Of a stretch of 64,000 bases of DNA, positions 1 through 9,072 are shown piece by piece (position 1 is the first letter of the stretch; every line of letters begins with the position of its first letter). Below the pieces are notes generated by a model. That model made no database searches. It saw only the letters and a program-made list of their open reading frames with translations, and was not told the DNA's origin. The position numbers and the translations under genes were made by a program. The stretch is from Mesorhizobium sp. WSM4313 (GTDB lineage: Bacteria > Pseudomonadota > Alphaproteobacteria > Rhizobiales > Rhizobiaceae), in the NCBI RefSeq assembly GCF_002294725.1, contig NZ_NSFT01000002.1, positions 62,001 to 126,000 on the forward strand. The letters are read 5' to 3'.

Positions 1-218
1 AAGGGACCCCGGGTAAGCAGATCGCTGGATGCGACAGACCCGCCATCAGCCTCCGGCAATGTGAATATTGGCGCAACGGCGCCTGCCTTTAAGGCTTGGG
101 CCGCCTGACCCGACGCTATGAGTTCGGCGGTCGCACGGCGCATAACCTCGACCGCTTGCTTGGGAGCCTTGCTTTCAAAGTCGGGTTTGAAGGCATCGAG
201 CTTTTCCTGAAGAGACAT
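1..218 (-). CDS. AhpC/TSA-family peroxiredoxin-like protein, N-terminal part (runs off the window)
   Basis: The minus strand starts at an ATG at 216-218, preceded by GGAG, and reads MSLQEKLDAFKPDFE, then an acidic/Ala-rich helix, then the segment LPEADGGSVASSDLLTRGP before it leaves the window. This is the N-terminal helix plus the first thioredoxin-fold strand of the same AhpC/TSA family as the protein at 2241-2945; the redox Cys lies outside the window. Members reduce peroxides or act as thiol oxidoreductases in the cytosol. It is divergent from the LysR gene at 324, which may control it. The family call rests on about 72 visible residues, so it is an inference, though the match in architecture to the 2241 paralogue supports it. 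Confidence 0.7.
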   Translation of the reverse strand, partial: MSLQEKLDAFKPDFESKAPKQAVEVMRRATAELIASGQAAQALKAGAVAPIFTLPEADGGSVASSDLLTRGP

Positions 219-323
219 GAAACACTCCAAATCTTGACCGCACGGCTTGCGGAGCAATGTCCTCGCCTATTTCCAGAAAGGGGGGTAGCTTGCCAAAGAG
301 CATAGCAATCATCCGGAAAACGA

Positions 324-1214
324 ATGGCCGACAGACTGCAGGAACTTGAGGTTTTCGTGCGGGTGGCCGAACGGGCAAATCTTTCCCAAGTCGCACGTGA
401 GATCGGTCTGTCGCAGCCGTCGGTGTCGCGGATTCTGAACGATCTGGAGGCGCGCATCGGTGCCCGCCTACTCATCCGCACCAGTCGCAAGGTCGGGCTG
501 ACCGAGGCCGGGCAAGTCTACCTCGACCAGATCCGGCCGCTGCTGGCGGATCTTGGGGCAGCGGCCGACACCGCAGCAGGCAATGAGGAGTTACGCGGCG
601 TTCTGCGGGTCGAGCTGTCAGTCACATTCGGGGTGCGCGCGGTCATTCCTCGCTTGCCCAGCCTTCTCGCCGAGCATCCCGATCTCTCTGTCGAGTTGAT
701 GATGGACGATCGCCGGCGCAGTCTCGCTGAGGAGGGCGCCGATGTTGCGATACGGCTTGGCCTGCTCGACAATTCCAGCATGATGGCGCGCAAGGTCGGG
801 CAGACGCCTCGGTTGCTCGTTGCCGCGCCGGAATACATTGCTCGGCACGGTCAGCCGAGCAGCCCTGCGGATCTGGCGAAGCACCAGGTGATCTTCGGGC
901 CCTCCGACAGTTCCGGCGCGACGTTTCAGGAGCTGGCGGATCCGCAGGTCCGGTTTGTGCTGCCCGAAAGTCCTCGCATCAGGGTCTCGAGCTCGGCCGG
1001 CGTTACAGCGTGTGTTGTGGCTGGGCTTGGCGTAGCATTCGGTTCGGGATGGATGTTCGACGCCGAGCTGAAGGACGGCCGTCTGTGTCGGCTGCTGCCG
1101 GATTTTGCGCTGCCGACCATACCTATCCATGCTCTGTTCCCGGCCGGGCGTCAGCCGAGCAAGCGGGCCAGAGGATTTGCCGACTGGTTAAGCAAGTCAC
1201 TTGGTTCGTCATGA
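324..1214 (+). CDS. LysR-family transcriptional regulator
   Basis: A 296-residue protein of typical LysR length. Residues 1-60 form the winged helix-turn-helix (LEVFVRVAERANLSQVAREI, then LSQPSVSRILNDLEARIG), followed by the linker helix and a LysR substrate-binding domain from about residue 90 to the end. It belongs to a different subfamily from the three other LysR proteins here (it starts MADRLQELEVF rather than M-x-IxQVRYFLA). It is divergent from the peroxiredoxin-like gene at 218, the usual geometry for a LysR regulator and its target; that target assignment is inference. Confidence 0.9.
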   Translation: MADRLQELEVFVRVAERANLSQVAREIGLSQPSVSRILNDLEARIGARLLIRTSRKVGLTEAGQVYLDQIRPLLADLGAAADTAAGNEELRGVLRVELSVTFGVRAVIPRLPSLLAEHPDLSVELMMDDRRRSLAEEGADVAIRLGLLDNSSMMARKVGQTPRLLVAAPEYIARHGQPSSPADLAKHQVIFGPSDSSGATFQELADPQVRFVLPESPRIRVSSSAGVTACVVAGLGVAFGSGWMFDAELKDGRLCRLLPDFALPTIPIHALFPAGRQPSKRARGFADWLSKSLGSS

Positions 1215-1351
1215 TAAGTCGCTGCCACTGGCCAGCGGTATCACACCCCCTAGTCCGCAATGCGCGCCGCTTTGCCCAACGCGATCAACTAGGTTAGTCT
1301 CGCAATATGCGCCGTCGCTGATAAACCATTTCGCTGAGGGGGCGAGATTTC

Positions 1352-2257
1352 ATGGAGATGCAGCAGGTCCGCTATTTTTTGGCCCTGTCTAACACGTTAA
1401 ATTTCACCAGGGCGGCCGAGGAGTGCAACGTCACTCAGCCGGCCCTTACGCGCGCGATCAAGACGCTTGAAGAGGAGCTAGGGGGAGAGCTACTTCGGCG
1501 CGAGCGTCAGCACTCGCACCTTACCGAGCTTGGGCGTCGAATGCTGCCCCTGCTGCAACAGTGCTATGATGCGGCCACTTCCGCCAAGTCACTGGCCAAG
1601 GCTGTGCAAAGCAGTGACGTGGCACCCCTCAACGTCACGATATCCAACAGCATCAACATAGCGTTACTGGTTTCGCCCTTCACGGAGCTTTTCCGGGCCT
1701 ATCCCGGCGCCCACCTCAAGATCAATCGTGGTTCGCCCGCTGCTGTCGTCGACGCGTTGAAGAGTGGCGACGTCGAGCTGGCAATTGCCGGCCCCCTGGG
1801 ACCGGCTTGGGACCGCCTGGACGTATGGCCGCTGTTTCGGGAAGAGATTGAACTCGCTGTAAATTCAGACCATCCGCTCGCCCGGCGAAACGAGGCCGAT
1901 GTCGCGCTGGCGCAGCTTGCCGCCGAACCCGTGCTCAGTCGGATCGATTGGGAGACGAGCGAGGAGCTGTCGCGCTCCCTGTCCGCCAGGGGTCTTACGC
2001 CTCGAACGGCGCATGAAGTCGAGACCGATCAGGACCTTCTGGCGTTGCTCGAAGCCAACGCTGGGGTCGGCTTCGTGTCGCTGACGGCACCGCGATCCTC
2101 GAACACCCGCCGGCTCAAGCTGCGTGACCTGGACGTTTCTCGGATCGTTTCCGTCTATGCGGTAGCCGGCAGGCATCGCTCGCCTGTCGCGACAACGCTG
2201 CTCAACCTTTTGAGGGCGGCCGACTGGTCGTCCTTCGGCGTCAGCGAGCCCGCCTGA
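1352..2257 (+). CDS. LysR-family transcriptional regulator
   Basis: 301 residues. The N-terminal helix-turn-helix reads MEMQQVRYFLALSNTLNFTR and CNVTQPALTRAIKTLEEELG; the substrate-binding domain follows. The ATG at 1352 lies behind a GGGGGCGAG stretch. It is nearly identical in its first 50 residues to the regulators at 8094 and 11562. Its 3' end overlaps the convergent peroxiredoxin-like gene (2241-2945) by 17 bp. The inducer is unknown. Confidence 0.9.
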   Translation: MEMQQVRYFLALSNTLNFTRAAEECNVTQPALTRAIKTLEEELGGELLRRERQHSHLTELGRRMLPLLQQCYDAATSAKSLAKAVQSSDVAPLNVTISNSINIALLVSPFTELFRAYPGAHLKINRGSPAAVVDALKSGDVELAIAGPLGPAWDRLDVWPLFREEIELAVNSDHPLARRNEADVALAQLAAEPVLSRIDWETSEELSRSLSARGLTPRTAHEVETDQDLLALLEANAGVGFVSLTAPRSSNTRRLKLRDLDVSRIVSVYAVAGRHRSPVATTLLNLLRAADWSSFGVSEPA

Positions 2258-2945
2258 GCGCCGCGATCAGGTCGTCGATGTCCATGCGGCGGCGGTAGTC
2301 CGGATCGACAAAGCGATCCCTGATGATCCCGTCCGTTCCGACAATGAAGGTGGCTGGAATAGGCATGAACCAGCTGCTGTTGCCCTGATAGTTAGGGATG
2401 TCGAACCCCAGGCCCATAAGCCGCTCCATTTCGGCGCCGACCCAGATCGCGAGGTTGAGCGACAACGCATACCCGTTGTCCATGTCGACCAGAAAAGGGA
2501 ATTGTGCGCCGACCAGTGCCTTCATCGCCTTCGCGAATTTGCGCCGCTCCGGCATGATCGCAACCACCTGTCCTCCCAGTTCCGCGATCTCGCGATGCAC
2601 CTCGACAATCCCGATGGCGTTCAAGCGGCAATAAGGACACCAGTGTCCGCGCTGAAAGGTGATTACGGCTGGGCCCTTGGCCAGGATTTCGGCGAGGCTG
2701 ACGAGCCTGCCATCGTCATCAGGCAACAGGAAACCGGGCATGGCTTCGCCAGGAGCCGGCGCCATTGTGCCTGCACCTTGCTTCTCGAGGCGGTCCACCA
2801 GTCGCTCGACGGCGTCAGCGAATTCCGAGTTCAGACGGCGAACCGCCGCGGCAATCACGGCCAGCCGTTCATTGAGGGGCGCATCAAGTTCGATGGCTGC
2901 CTGGACGGACTGCTCGAATGTCATTGCCTGGTCGTCAGCGGCCAT
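2241..2945 (-). CDS. AhpC/TSA-family peroxiredoxin-like thiol oxidoreductase
   Basis: From Met at 2945 the protein has about 234 residues. An alpha-helical N-terminal extension (MTFEQSVQAAIELD...) precedes a thioredoxin-like AhpC/TSA domain with the redox segment FQRGHWCPYC, a CxxC-type site in the place where peroxiredoxins carry their peroxidatic Cys, and the C-terminal ATFIVGTDGIIRDRFV typical of the family. Such proteins reduce hydroperoxides or act in thiol exchange in the cytosol. The open frame extends further upstream, but the segment before 2945 is Arg-rich and unlike the family. A second Met lies at 2924. It is convergent with the LysR gene at 1352 and is a paralogue of the partial gene at 1-218. 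Confidence 0.85.
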   Translation of the reverse strand: MAADDQAMTFEQSVQAAIELDAPLNERLAVIAAAVRRLNSEFADAVERLVDRLEKQGAGTMAPAPGEAMPGFLLPDDDGRLVSLAEILAKGPAVITFQRGHWCPYCRLNAIGIVEVHREIAELGGQVVAIMPERRKFAKAMKALVGAQFPFLVDMDNGYALSLNLAIWVGAEMERLMGLGFDIPNYQGNSSWFMPIPATFIVGTDGIIRDRFVDPDYRRRMDIDDLIAALRRAR

Positions 2946-3087
2946 GTCTGCGCTTTCACGTGTCCCGCATAGCCTACCACCGTAACCCCTCGGCAATCGC
3001 CATGTTTTTCCTGCATGGTTTTGATGCCTTGCGTGCATCGACGCATCCCGGACCTCCGCTCTACGTTCGCTGGCCTGGCCCGACGCG

Positions 3088-4434
3088 TTACATCATGTTC
3101 CTGATATCCGCTGTGAAAGTCGGGAAAGCGCAGACCATCTCAGACAACTCTGGTGCCGTGATGCCGTGCTTCATCGCGAGCGCAAAGGTGTGGATCAGCT
3201 CTTCGCCGGCATGGCCGACCAGGTGAGCCCCAAGGATCCTGCCTGTCGTTTCCTCGACGATGATCTTCGACCATGCGATCGGCTCCGCGTTAGTCCTGGC
3301 GGAGAGCCAGCCTTGCATATCGTTCAGGTGGACCTTGACGATGAAGCCGCGTTCCCTCGCCTCGGCCTCGGTCAAACCGACGGCCGCCACGGCCGGAATG
3401 CTGTAGAGGGCAGCAGGTATGTGACCGTAGTCCGGGCGATGCCTCGGGCCGTCGACGATGTTGCGGCCGACGATCCCGCCTTCATAGGTCGCTACCGGCG
3501 AAAGCTGCGGAGAGCTCCATACGGCATCGCCGCAGACATAGATGTCTGGATTGGAACGCGAGCGCAGATGCTCGTCAATCTCGATGCGGCCTTCGCGATG
3601 CACGATGACACCCGCCCCAAGATCGAGCCCCTCGACATTGGCCACGCGCCCCGCGCAATTGACGGCCCGATCCGCGTTGACCGAGCATTCGGCGCCATCC
3701 TTCGCGAAGCTCACCCGCAGCCGCCCGTCGGTCTTTTCGATCTTCGTGACCCAGGCCTTGGTATGGATCCTGAGGCCAAGCCGCTCGCTCTCGGCTCGGA
3801 TTTGGGAAACGGCATCCTCGTCGAAGCCTCTGAGGAGTTGCGGTAGCGCCTCGAGGATGGTGACCTCGACGCCGGCGCGCGCATAGACGTGACCCAGCTC
3901 GAAGGCAATAACGCCGCCGCCAATGAACACCACGGCGCGAGGCAACACAGGATCGCTCAGAACATCGTCGGACGTGGTCAGAAATTCCGACCCGGGGATC
4001 GACAGCGGGCGCGGCTTCGAGCCGGTGGCGATGACGATGTTTCTGGCCTCGATCTCTCGGGCGCCGACGCGGACGGCATTGCTGGCCATAAATGCGGCCT
4101 CGCCGTGGATGACATCGACGCCTCGCTTGGCCATCAATCCGGACAGCCGGGATGGGATATCCGCGATGATGTCCTCTTCCCGCTCGATCAGGGCTCGCCA
4201 ATCAAGCCTCGGCGGTTCGATTTCGATTGCATGATTGCCGGCTCTTCCGATCTCGTCGAGCGCATGGGCCGCCGCAACCAGCACCTTCTTCGGCGTGCAG
4301 CCGCGATTAGGGCATGTGCCGCCAAGATCGCGAGCCTCGATCATGGCGACGGAAAGTCCGGCGGTGCGCGTCGCTACCGTGGCGCCCATTCCGGCATTGC
4401 CGCCACCCAGGATCACGACGTCATACTTTTCCAT
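3088..4434 (-). CDS. FAD-dependent pyridine nucleotide-disulfide oxidoreductase (glutathione/mercuric reductase-like)
   Basis: 448 residues. The N-terminal FAD dinucleotide fold (VVILGGGNAGMGATVATRTA) is followed by the redox-active disulfide GGTCPNRGCTPKKVL (C-x4-C), the NAD(P)H-binding motif FIGGGVIAFELGHVYARAG, the second FAD motif YVCGDAVW, and a C-terminal dimerisation domain with HTFALAMKHG. All class I disulfide oxidoreductase landmarks are present except the canonical C-terminal HPT..E pair, which reads CAFPTFTADIRNMM, so the His acid-base catalyst is not visible; the true substrate may not be glutathione. It is the last gene of the tight minus-strand operon 7838-3088, 22 bp behind the NDH-2 gene. 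Confidence 0.85.
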   Translation of the reverse strand: MEKYDVVILGGGNAGMGATVATRTAGLSVAMIEARDLGGTCPNRGCTPKKVLVAAAHALDEIGRAGNHAIEIEPPRLDWRALIEREEDIIADIPSRLSGLMAKRGVDVIHGEAAFMASNAVRVGAREIEARNIVIATGSKPRPLSIPGSEFLTTSDDVLSDPVLPRAVVFIGGGVIAFELGHVYARAGVEVTILEALPQLLRGFDEDAVSQIRAESERLGLRIHTKAWVTKIEKTDGRLRVSFAKDGAECSVNADRAVNCAGRVANVEGLDLGAGVIVHREGRIEIDEHLRSRSNPDIYVCGDAVWSSPQLSPVATYEGGIVGRNIVDGPRHRPDYGHIPAALYSIPAVAAVGLTEAEARERGFIVKVHLNDMQGWLSARTNAEPIAWSKIIVEETTGRILGAHLVGHAGEELIHTFALAMKHGITAPELSEMVCAFPTFTADIRNMM

Positions 4435-4456
4435 TGCACCGCCTCCTCCGCCGCGC

Positions 4457-5848
4457 TCAGTGAAGCTTGATCCGCGGTCTGGCGCGCCTGACGATCATCT
4501 CGCCGATCGAAGCCAGCACGGTCTTCGCCAAGCCGTGCACCGCCTTGAGATGCATCTTGTGCAGCGAGCGATAGACGAGCCTCGCAACGAGACCTTCGAT
4601 CTTCAGTCCGCCGATCAGGCTGCCGAACGCACCGTAGTCGGCCAGCGAAACCAGGGAACCATAGTCGCGGTAGCGATATGCCGGCTCGGCACGACCTGCG
4701 AGACGTGCTGCAATCACCTTGGCCATGTGGTCTGCCTGCTGATGGGCCGTTTGGGCACGCGGCGGCAACGCGTTTTCTTCGCCCGGCAGCGCGCAGTTCG
4801 CGCAGTCGCCAATCGCGAACACGTTCTTATCTCCGACCGCCCGCAAGGTTTCGTCAACGATCAGGCGGTTGATGCGGTCGGTCTCAAGACCATCAAGGCC
4901 CTTCAGGAATTCCGGCGCCTTGATTCCGGCCGCCCAGACGACCAATTCGGCAGGCACGAACAGCTTGTCACCCAGCCGGATGCCGTCCTCGGTCACTTCG
5001 GTGACCTTGATCCCGCATCGTATCTGGACGCCCAGCTTGATCAGCAACCGTGCCGTTGCGCTCGCCAATTCCTCAGGCAATGCAGGCAGGATCCGCGGCC
5101 CGGCTTCGACGATGGTGATGCGGATCAGCCTTTCGAAATCGATATTGTCGAGATTGTGCGACGCAATCTCCCGCATCGACTTGTGCAGCTCCGCCGCCAG
5201 TTCGACACCCGTGGCACCGGCACCGACGATGACGCAATGAAGCTGACCAGGCGAAAGCTGCTCGTATTGCGCATTGGCGCGCAGGCATGCGTCGATCATG
5301 CGCTTGTTGAACCGGGCGGCCTGCTCGGCGGTGTCGAGCGCAATGGCATGGCGCGCGGCGCCCGGCGTGCCGAAATCATTGCTGACGCTGCCGACGGCCA
5401 TGACCAGCGTGTCGTATCCCAGAACACGTGGCGGGATGACCTGGCGGCCGTCATCGTCGAAGCTGGGCGCGACGAAGACCTGGCGCTTGGCACGATCGAT
5501 GCCGACGACCTCGCCAATTCGGTAGCGGTAGCCGTGGCGGCTGGCATGGGCGATGTATTCGACCGCGTCGTGCGACACGCTCAAGGCGCCAGATGCCACC
5601 TCATGCAAAAGCGGTTTCCAAATATGGGTGCGGTTTCGGTCGACAAGCGTGACGGAAAGCCGCTTGTCGAACTTGCGGCCGAGGCGTGTCGCCAGTTCCA
5701 GGCCGCCCGCGCCGCCGCCCACAATGACCACGCGATGCAGTGACTTGTCCGCGTGCGAGGGGGTCTCCGGGATCGTGCGGAAGAGCGCCGCATCGTTGGC
5801 GAGCACCGCTTCCGGAATCAACCGCATGCCGGGGGTGATGATCTGCAT
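4457..5848 (-). CDS. ndh: NAD(P)/FAD-dependent oxidoreductase, type II NADH dehydrogenase (NDH-2) family
   Basis: 463 residues. After a 35-residue leader the FAD-binding motif VVIVGGGAGGLELATRLG is followed by RNRTHIWKPLLHEVASG (the H-x-W-x-P-LLHEVA signature of NDH-2), the NADH-binding motif CVIVGAGATGVELAAEL, the second FAD motif VFAIGDCANC, and a C-terminal amphipathic region for monotopic membrane binding. NDH-2 oxidises NADH and reduces membrane quinone without pumping protons. The ATG at 5848 has GGAG 8 nt upstream. It sits in the operon with bdhA and a patatin; NADH made by 3-hydroxybutyrate oxidation could be re-oxidised here (inference). The symbol is by family. Confidence 0.87.
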   Translation of the reverse strand: MQIITPGMRLIPEAVLANDAALFRTIPETPSHADKSLHRVVIVGGGAGGLELATRLGRKFDKRLSVTLVDRNRTHIWKPLLHEVASGALSVSHDAVEYIAHASRHGYRYRIGEVVGIDRAKRQVFVAPSFDDDGRQVIPPRVLGYDTLVMAVGSVSNDFGTPGAARHAIALDTAEQAARFNKRMIDACLRANAQYEQLSPGQLHCVIVGAGATGVELAAELHKSMREIASHNLDNIDFERLIRITIVEAGPRILPALPEELASATARLLIKLGVQIRCGIKVTEVTEDGIRLGDKLFVPAELVVWAAGIKAPEFLKGLDGLETDRINRLIVDETLRAVGDKNVFAIGDCANCALPGEENALPPRAQTAHQQADHMAKVIAARLAGRAEPAYRYRDYGSLVSLADYGAFGSLIGGLKIEGLVARLVYRSLHKMHLKAVHGLAKTVLASIGEMIVRRARPRIKLH

Positions 5849-5881
5849 CGGTGGTCTCCGTATCCTTCTCGGCGCGGCACA

Positions 5882-7033
5882 TCACTCTTGGGATTCGTGG
5901 ATCACGATGCCCTGAAGCATGTCGACCTCGCATTCCCAGGGCTTGTCGGTGAGGACGCGCTGCCCGTGCTCGTATCCTGCCTGCCAGCGCGTGCGGATGC
6001 CCGAGCGGGTGAAGTCGATGTCCTTGGTATGGTCCTCGCCGTCGAGCCGTGGGGAAAGTAGGCGGACGAGGTGCATGACCGACGGGCAGCCATAGGAGGC
6101 GAGTTCCTTGAACATCGGATCCTCGCGACGCTCCTCGGGAACCAGCTTTCCCATTTCGCGCACGACATGCCGCAACCGATGCAGTTGCTCTTGCCGTGCA
6201 ACGTGGCTCCGGCCGCGGCTGGCGTATTGAAGATCCTTTTGCCGGCCCATGACCTGCCAGATTGATTTCGGCTCGGTTGCGCGGGGCTGCCACATGTTGA
6301 CCGCAAAGATCAGCGCGTCGCGCCTGGGGCGCGCATCCAGCACCACCTCGATCGGCGTGTTTGAATAGATGCCGCCGTCCCAATAGGGTTCGCCGTCGAT
6401 GCAGACTGCCGGAAACGCCGGCGGCAGGGCGCCCGACGCCATGATGTGCACCGCCGACAGGTTCATCTCGCGCGTATCGAAGTATTTGAGCTCGCTGGTG
6501 TTGACGTTGACCGCGCCGACCGTCAGCCGCGTGTGGCGACCGTTGAGGTAGTCGAAATCGACCAGATTGTTCAGCGTCCTTTTGAGCGGATCCGTGGTGT
6601 AATAGGACGCGTTCTCGACACCGACTTCGCGGTTGACCCCAAACATGGCGCTCGGATTCGGCTCGAAAAATCCCGGGATGCCGAGCATCACCGTGCCCAT
6701 GTTGGCAAAGATGTTGCTCGGAACCATCATCCGGAAAAATTCGTCGAATGGACTGCTTCGGCTGACACCATCCCAGAATTCCTGAAGCCTGGGCAGACGA
6801 TCGCCGGGCTGGTTTCCGGCAATCAGCGCGGCGTTGATGGCGCCGATGGACGTGCCTATGACCCAGTCCGGTTCGATGCCGCCCTCGACCAGCGCCTGGT
6901 AGACCCCGGCCTGATAGGCGCCAAGCGCGCCGCCGCCTTGAAGGACGAGGACGGTCTGACGTTTGACGTCGCTCTGGTGTCCAGTCGCCGGTTCTGCTTG
7001 CGAGGCGGAGAGATTCTGCGTGATCTTGTTCAT
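5882..7033 (-). CDS. Patatin-like phospholipase/esterase with DUF3734-type C-terminus
   Basis: About 383 residues from Met at 7033 (MNKITQNLSASQAEP); the longer open frame upstream is Ser/Arg-rich and overlaps the bdhA stop region, so it is rejected. Patatin landmarks are complete: oxyanion loop LQGGGALGAYQAGVYQAL, nucleophile elbow GTSIG, and catalytic Asp in YWDGGIYSNTP. The C-terminal third, with RSHVARQEQLHRLRHVVREM, resembles the DUF3734 extension common beside 3-hydroxybutyrate dehydrogenase in rhizobia. These are Ser-Asp dyad acyl hydrolases. It lies 22 bp after bdhA and 33 bp before the NDH-2 gene, so it is co-transcribed with them; a role in lipid or polyhydroxybutyrate turnover is an inference from that context. 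Confidence 0.87.
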   Translation of the reverse strand: MNKITQNLSASQAEPATGHQSDVKRQTVLVLQGGGALGAYQAGVYQALVEGGIEPDWVIGTSIGAINAALIAGNQPGDRLPRLQEFWDGVSRSSPFDEFFRMMVPSNIFANMGTVMLGIPGFFEPNPSAMFGVNREVGVENASYYTTDPLKRTLNNLVDFDYLNGRHTRLTVGAVNVNTSELKYFDTREMNLSAVHIMASGALPPAFPAVCIDGEPYWDGGIYSNTPIEVVLDARPRRDALIFAVNMWQPRATEPKSIWQVMGRQKDLQYASRGRSHVARQEQLHRLRHVVREMGKLVPEERREDPMFKELASYGCPSVMHLVRLLSPRLDGEDHTKDIDFTRSGIRTRWQAGYEHGQRVLTDKPWECEVDMLQGIVIHESQE

Positions 7034-7055
7034 GGCCTTCGCTCCTCGTGCGGGT

Positions 7056-7838
7056 CTAGTGAGCGGTCCAACCGCCTTCAATCGGCAACACGGCGCCGGT
7101 GATCGAGGCCGCCTCGTCCGATGCCAGGAACAGACAGAGTGCGGCAACCTGCTCGACCGTGACGAACTGCTTGGTGGGTTGAGCGGCCAACAGAACATCC
7201 TTGATCACCTGCTGCTCGGTGATCCCGCGGGCCTTTGCAGTGTCGGGTATCTGCTTCTTGACAAGCGGCGTGAGCACGTAACCGGGGCAGACGGCGTTGA
7301 CCGTAATGCCCTGTTCGGCAACCTCCAGCGCGACGGTCTTGGTCAGGCCGGCGACGCCATGCTTGGCCGCGACATAGGCGGATTTGTATGGCGAGGCGAC
7401 GAGAGCGTGCGCCGAGGCCACATTAATGATGCGACCCCATTTGCGCGCCTTCATCGCCTGCAGGGCGCGTCGGATCGTATAGAACGAAGACATCAGATCA
7501 ATCGCCACGACCGCTTCCCATTTCTCTGTCGGGAAGTCATCGATCGGCGCGACATGCTGAATGCCAGCATTGTTGACCAGTATGTCGATGGCGCCGAACT
7601 CGGCGATGGCCTTGTCCATCATCGAGGTGATCGCGTCGCCCTTGCTCATGTCAGCATTGTCGTATCGAACGGTGACCTCATGATCGGCCGCGAGCTTGGT
7701 CCTCAGGCGTTCGATCTCGGTGGCGTCGCCAAAGCCGTTCAGGACGATGTTGCAGCCTTTGGCCGCAAAGGCCTCGGCAATGCCTTGCCCGATGCCGCTT
7801 GTTGAACCGGTGATGAGTGCTGTCTTACCTTTGAGCAT
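7056..7838 (-). CDS. bdhA: 3-Hydroxybutyrate dehydrogenase (short-chain dehydrogenase)
   Basis: 260 residues, the usual length. Cofactor motif TGSTSGIGQGIA near residue 10, structural NNAG, catalytic Ser in VASAHALVAS, and Tyr-x3-Lys in SAYVAAKHG. The segment NAGIQHVAPIDDFP and the C-terminal GAVLPIEGGWTAH are characteristic of D-3-hydroxybutyrate dehydrogenases. It interconverts 3-hydroxybutyrate and acetoacetate with NAD, the last step of polyhydroxybutyrate breakdown. It is the first gene of the minus-strand operon to 3088 and is divergent from the LysR gene at 8094 across 255 bp, the probable control region. AAGGAC lies 7 nt before the ATG. Confidence 0.92.
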   Translation of the reverse strand: MLKGKTALITGSTSGIGQGIAEAFAAKGCNIVLNGFGDATEIERLRTKLAADHEVTVRYDNADMSKGDAITSMMDKAIAEFGAIDILVNNAGIQHVAPIDDFPTEKWEAVVAIDLMSSFYTIRRALQAMKARKWGRIINVASAHALVASPYKSAYVAAKHGVAGLTKTVALEVAEQGITVNAVCPGYVLTPLVKKQIPDTAKARGITEQQVIKDVLLAAQPTKQFVTVEQVAALCLFLASDEAASITGAVLPIEGGWTAH

Positions 7839-8093
7839 CGTCTTGTCCTTCTGATTGCGCGGCTACGAGCCACGGCGCTGGCCGGCTCTGGATCTGAGGA
7901 GTAGTATGGTGAACCGCCGCAAGCTGCGGAAATGCCGTTGAGACATGGATTCGATAGCTGACGGTCAGATCGTTGGTTTTTCCAAGCCCCGGACCTCGAT
8001 CGACCGGTCGGGTTGTTTGACCTAACGGCAGCTAGTAAGATTGCGTGGCTACGCGGGTCATGCCGTATGCGCGTCCAGTGAGGGGAGCGTGCA

Positions 8094-9005
8094 GTGGAGA
8101 TCAGCCAGGTTCGATACTTCTTGGCCGTCGCCAAGGAGCTGAATTTCACCAGGGCGGCCGAGCAGTGCAATGTCACGCAGCCGGCTTTGTCGCGCGCGAT
8201 CAAGCTTCTGGAAGATGAATTCGGCGGGCCGCTTTTCCACCGTGAGCGCCGCTTCACTCACCTCACCGAGCTCGGCCGCATGGTCGAGACCTATCTCGAA
8301 GGCGTCTTCGAGAATTCACGCCAGGCAAAGCAGATCGCCGAGCAGTATGTGACCCTGAAGAAGATGCCGCTCAAGGTCGGCATCATGAGCACCATCGCTC
8401 CGGACGAGATTATCGAGCTCATAGCAGCCGTGCGCGCGCACCATCCTGGCGTTGAGTTGCATCTTTGCGATGCGGCCGCGGTGAGCCTCAGGAAAAGGCT
8501 GCTCGAGGGCGAGCTCGAGGCTGCCATCTATGCGTTGCCCTCAGACGTTCCCGACGAAGAAGTGCACTCCCTGCCGCTTTTCCAGGAGCAGATGGTGATG
8601 GCCGTTCACCTGACCCATCGCCTTGCCAACCAGCGCATGGTGCGGGTCAAGGATATGAGCAACGAAAGCTACATCCACCGCAACAATTGCGAGTTCGCTG
8701 GCTACGCGGATGCCATCCTTGCTGAGCAAGGCGTGACGGTCAGTCCGGTTTACTGGAGTGATCGCGACGACTGGACATTGGCGATGATCGCCGCCGGGCT
8801 TGGCTTCGGCTTCATGCCGGAGCATACCGTCAAGCATCCTGGCGTGGTGTCCCTGCCGATCACGGAGCCGGAATTCTGGCGTGACGTCAATCTGGTCACG
8901 GTGCGCGGCCGCAGGCATTCGCCTGCCGTCGGCGCGCTGGTCCGCGAAGCAACGCAGAAGAAATGGTTCGGCGAGCGGGCAAAGGCCTTGTCCGCCGCCG
9001 AATAG
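8094..9005 (+). CDS. LysR-family transcriptional regulator, divergent from the bdhA operon
   Basis: 303 residues, GTG start at 8094 behind GGGGAG. The helix-turn-helix contains QVRYFLAVAKELNFTRAAEQ and CNVTQPALSRAIKLLEDEFG; the substrate-binding domain follows. Same subfamily as 1352 and 11562. Its position, divergent from bdhA - patatin - NDH-2 - disulfide oxidoreductase, makes that operon its likely target (inference from geometry). The effector is unknown. Confidence 0.9.
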   Translation: MEISQVRYFLAVAKELNFTRAAEQCNVTQPALSRAIKLLEDEFGGPLFHRERRFTHLTELGRMVETYLEGVFENSRQAKQIAEQYVTLKKMPLKVGIMSTIAPDEIIELIAAVRAHHPGVELHLCDAAAVSLRKRLLEGELEAAIYALPSDVPDEEVHSLPLFQEQMVMAVHLTHRLANQRMVRVKDMSNESYIHRNNCEFAGYADAILAEQGVTVSPVYWSDRDDWTLAMIAAGLGFGFMPEHTVKHPGVVSLPITEPEFWRDVNLVTVRGRRHSPAVGALVREATQKKWFGERAKALSAAE

Positions 9006-9072
9006 GTTTGCCGGGCCAGGCGGCATGCGTCGCATGCCCACCCGATATCCGGCTACCTCCCCTGCCCGTCCC

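Noticed and set aside
4235..5743. 502-codon plus-strand open frame opposite the NDH-2 gene
   Set aside because: Shadow of a real gene with complete NDH-2 motifs; its own product is Arg/Gln/His-rich with no family pattern.
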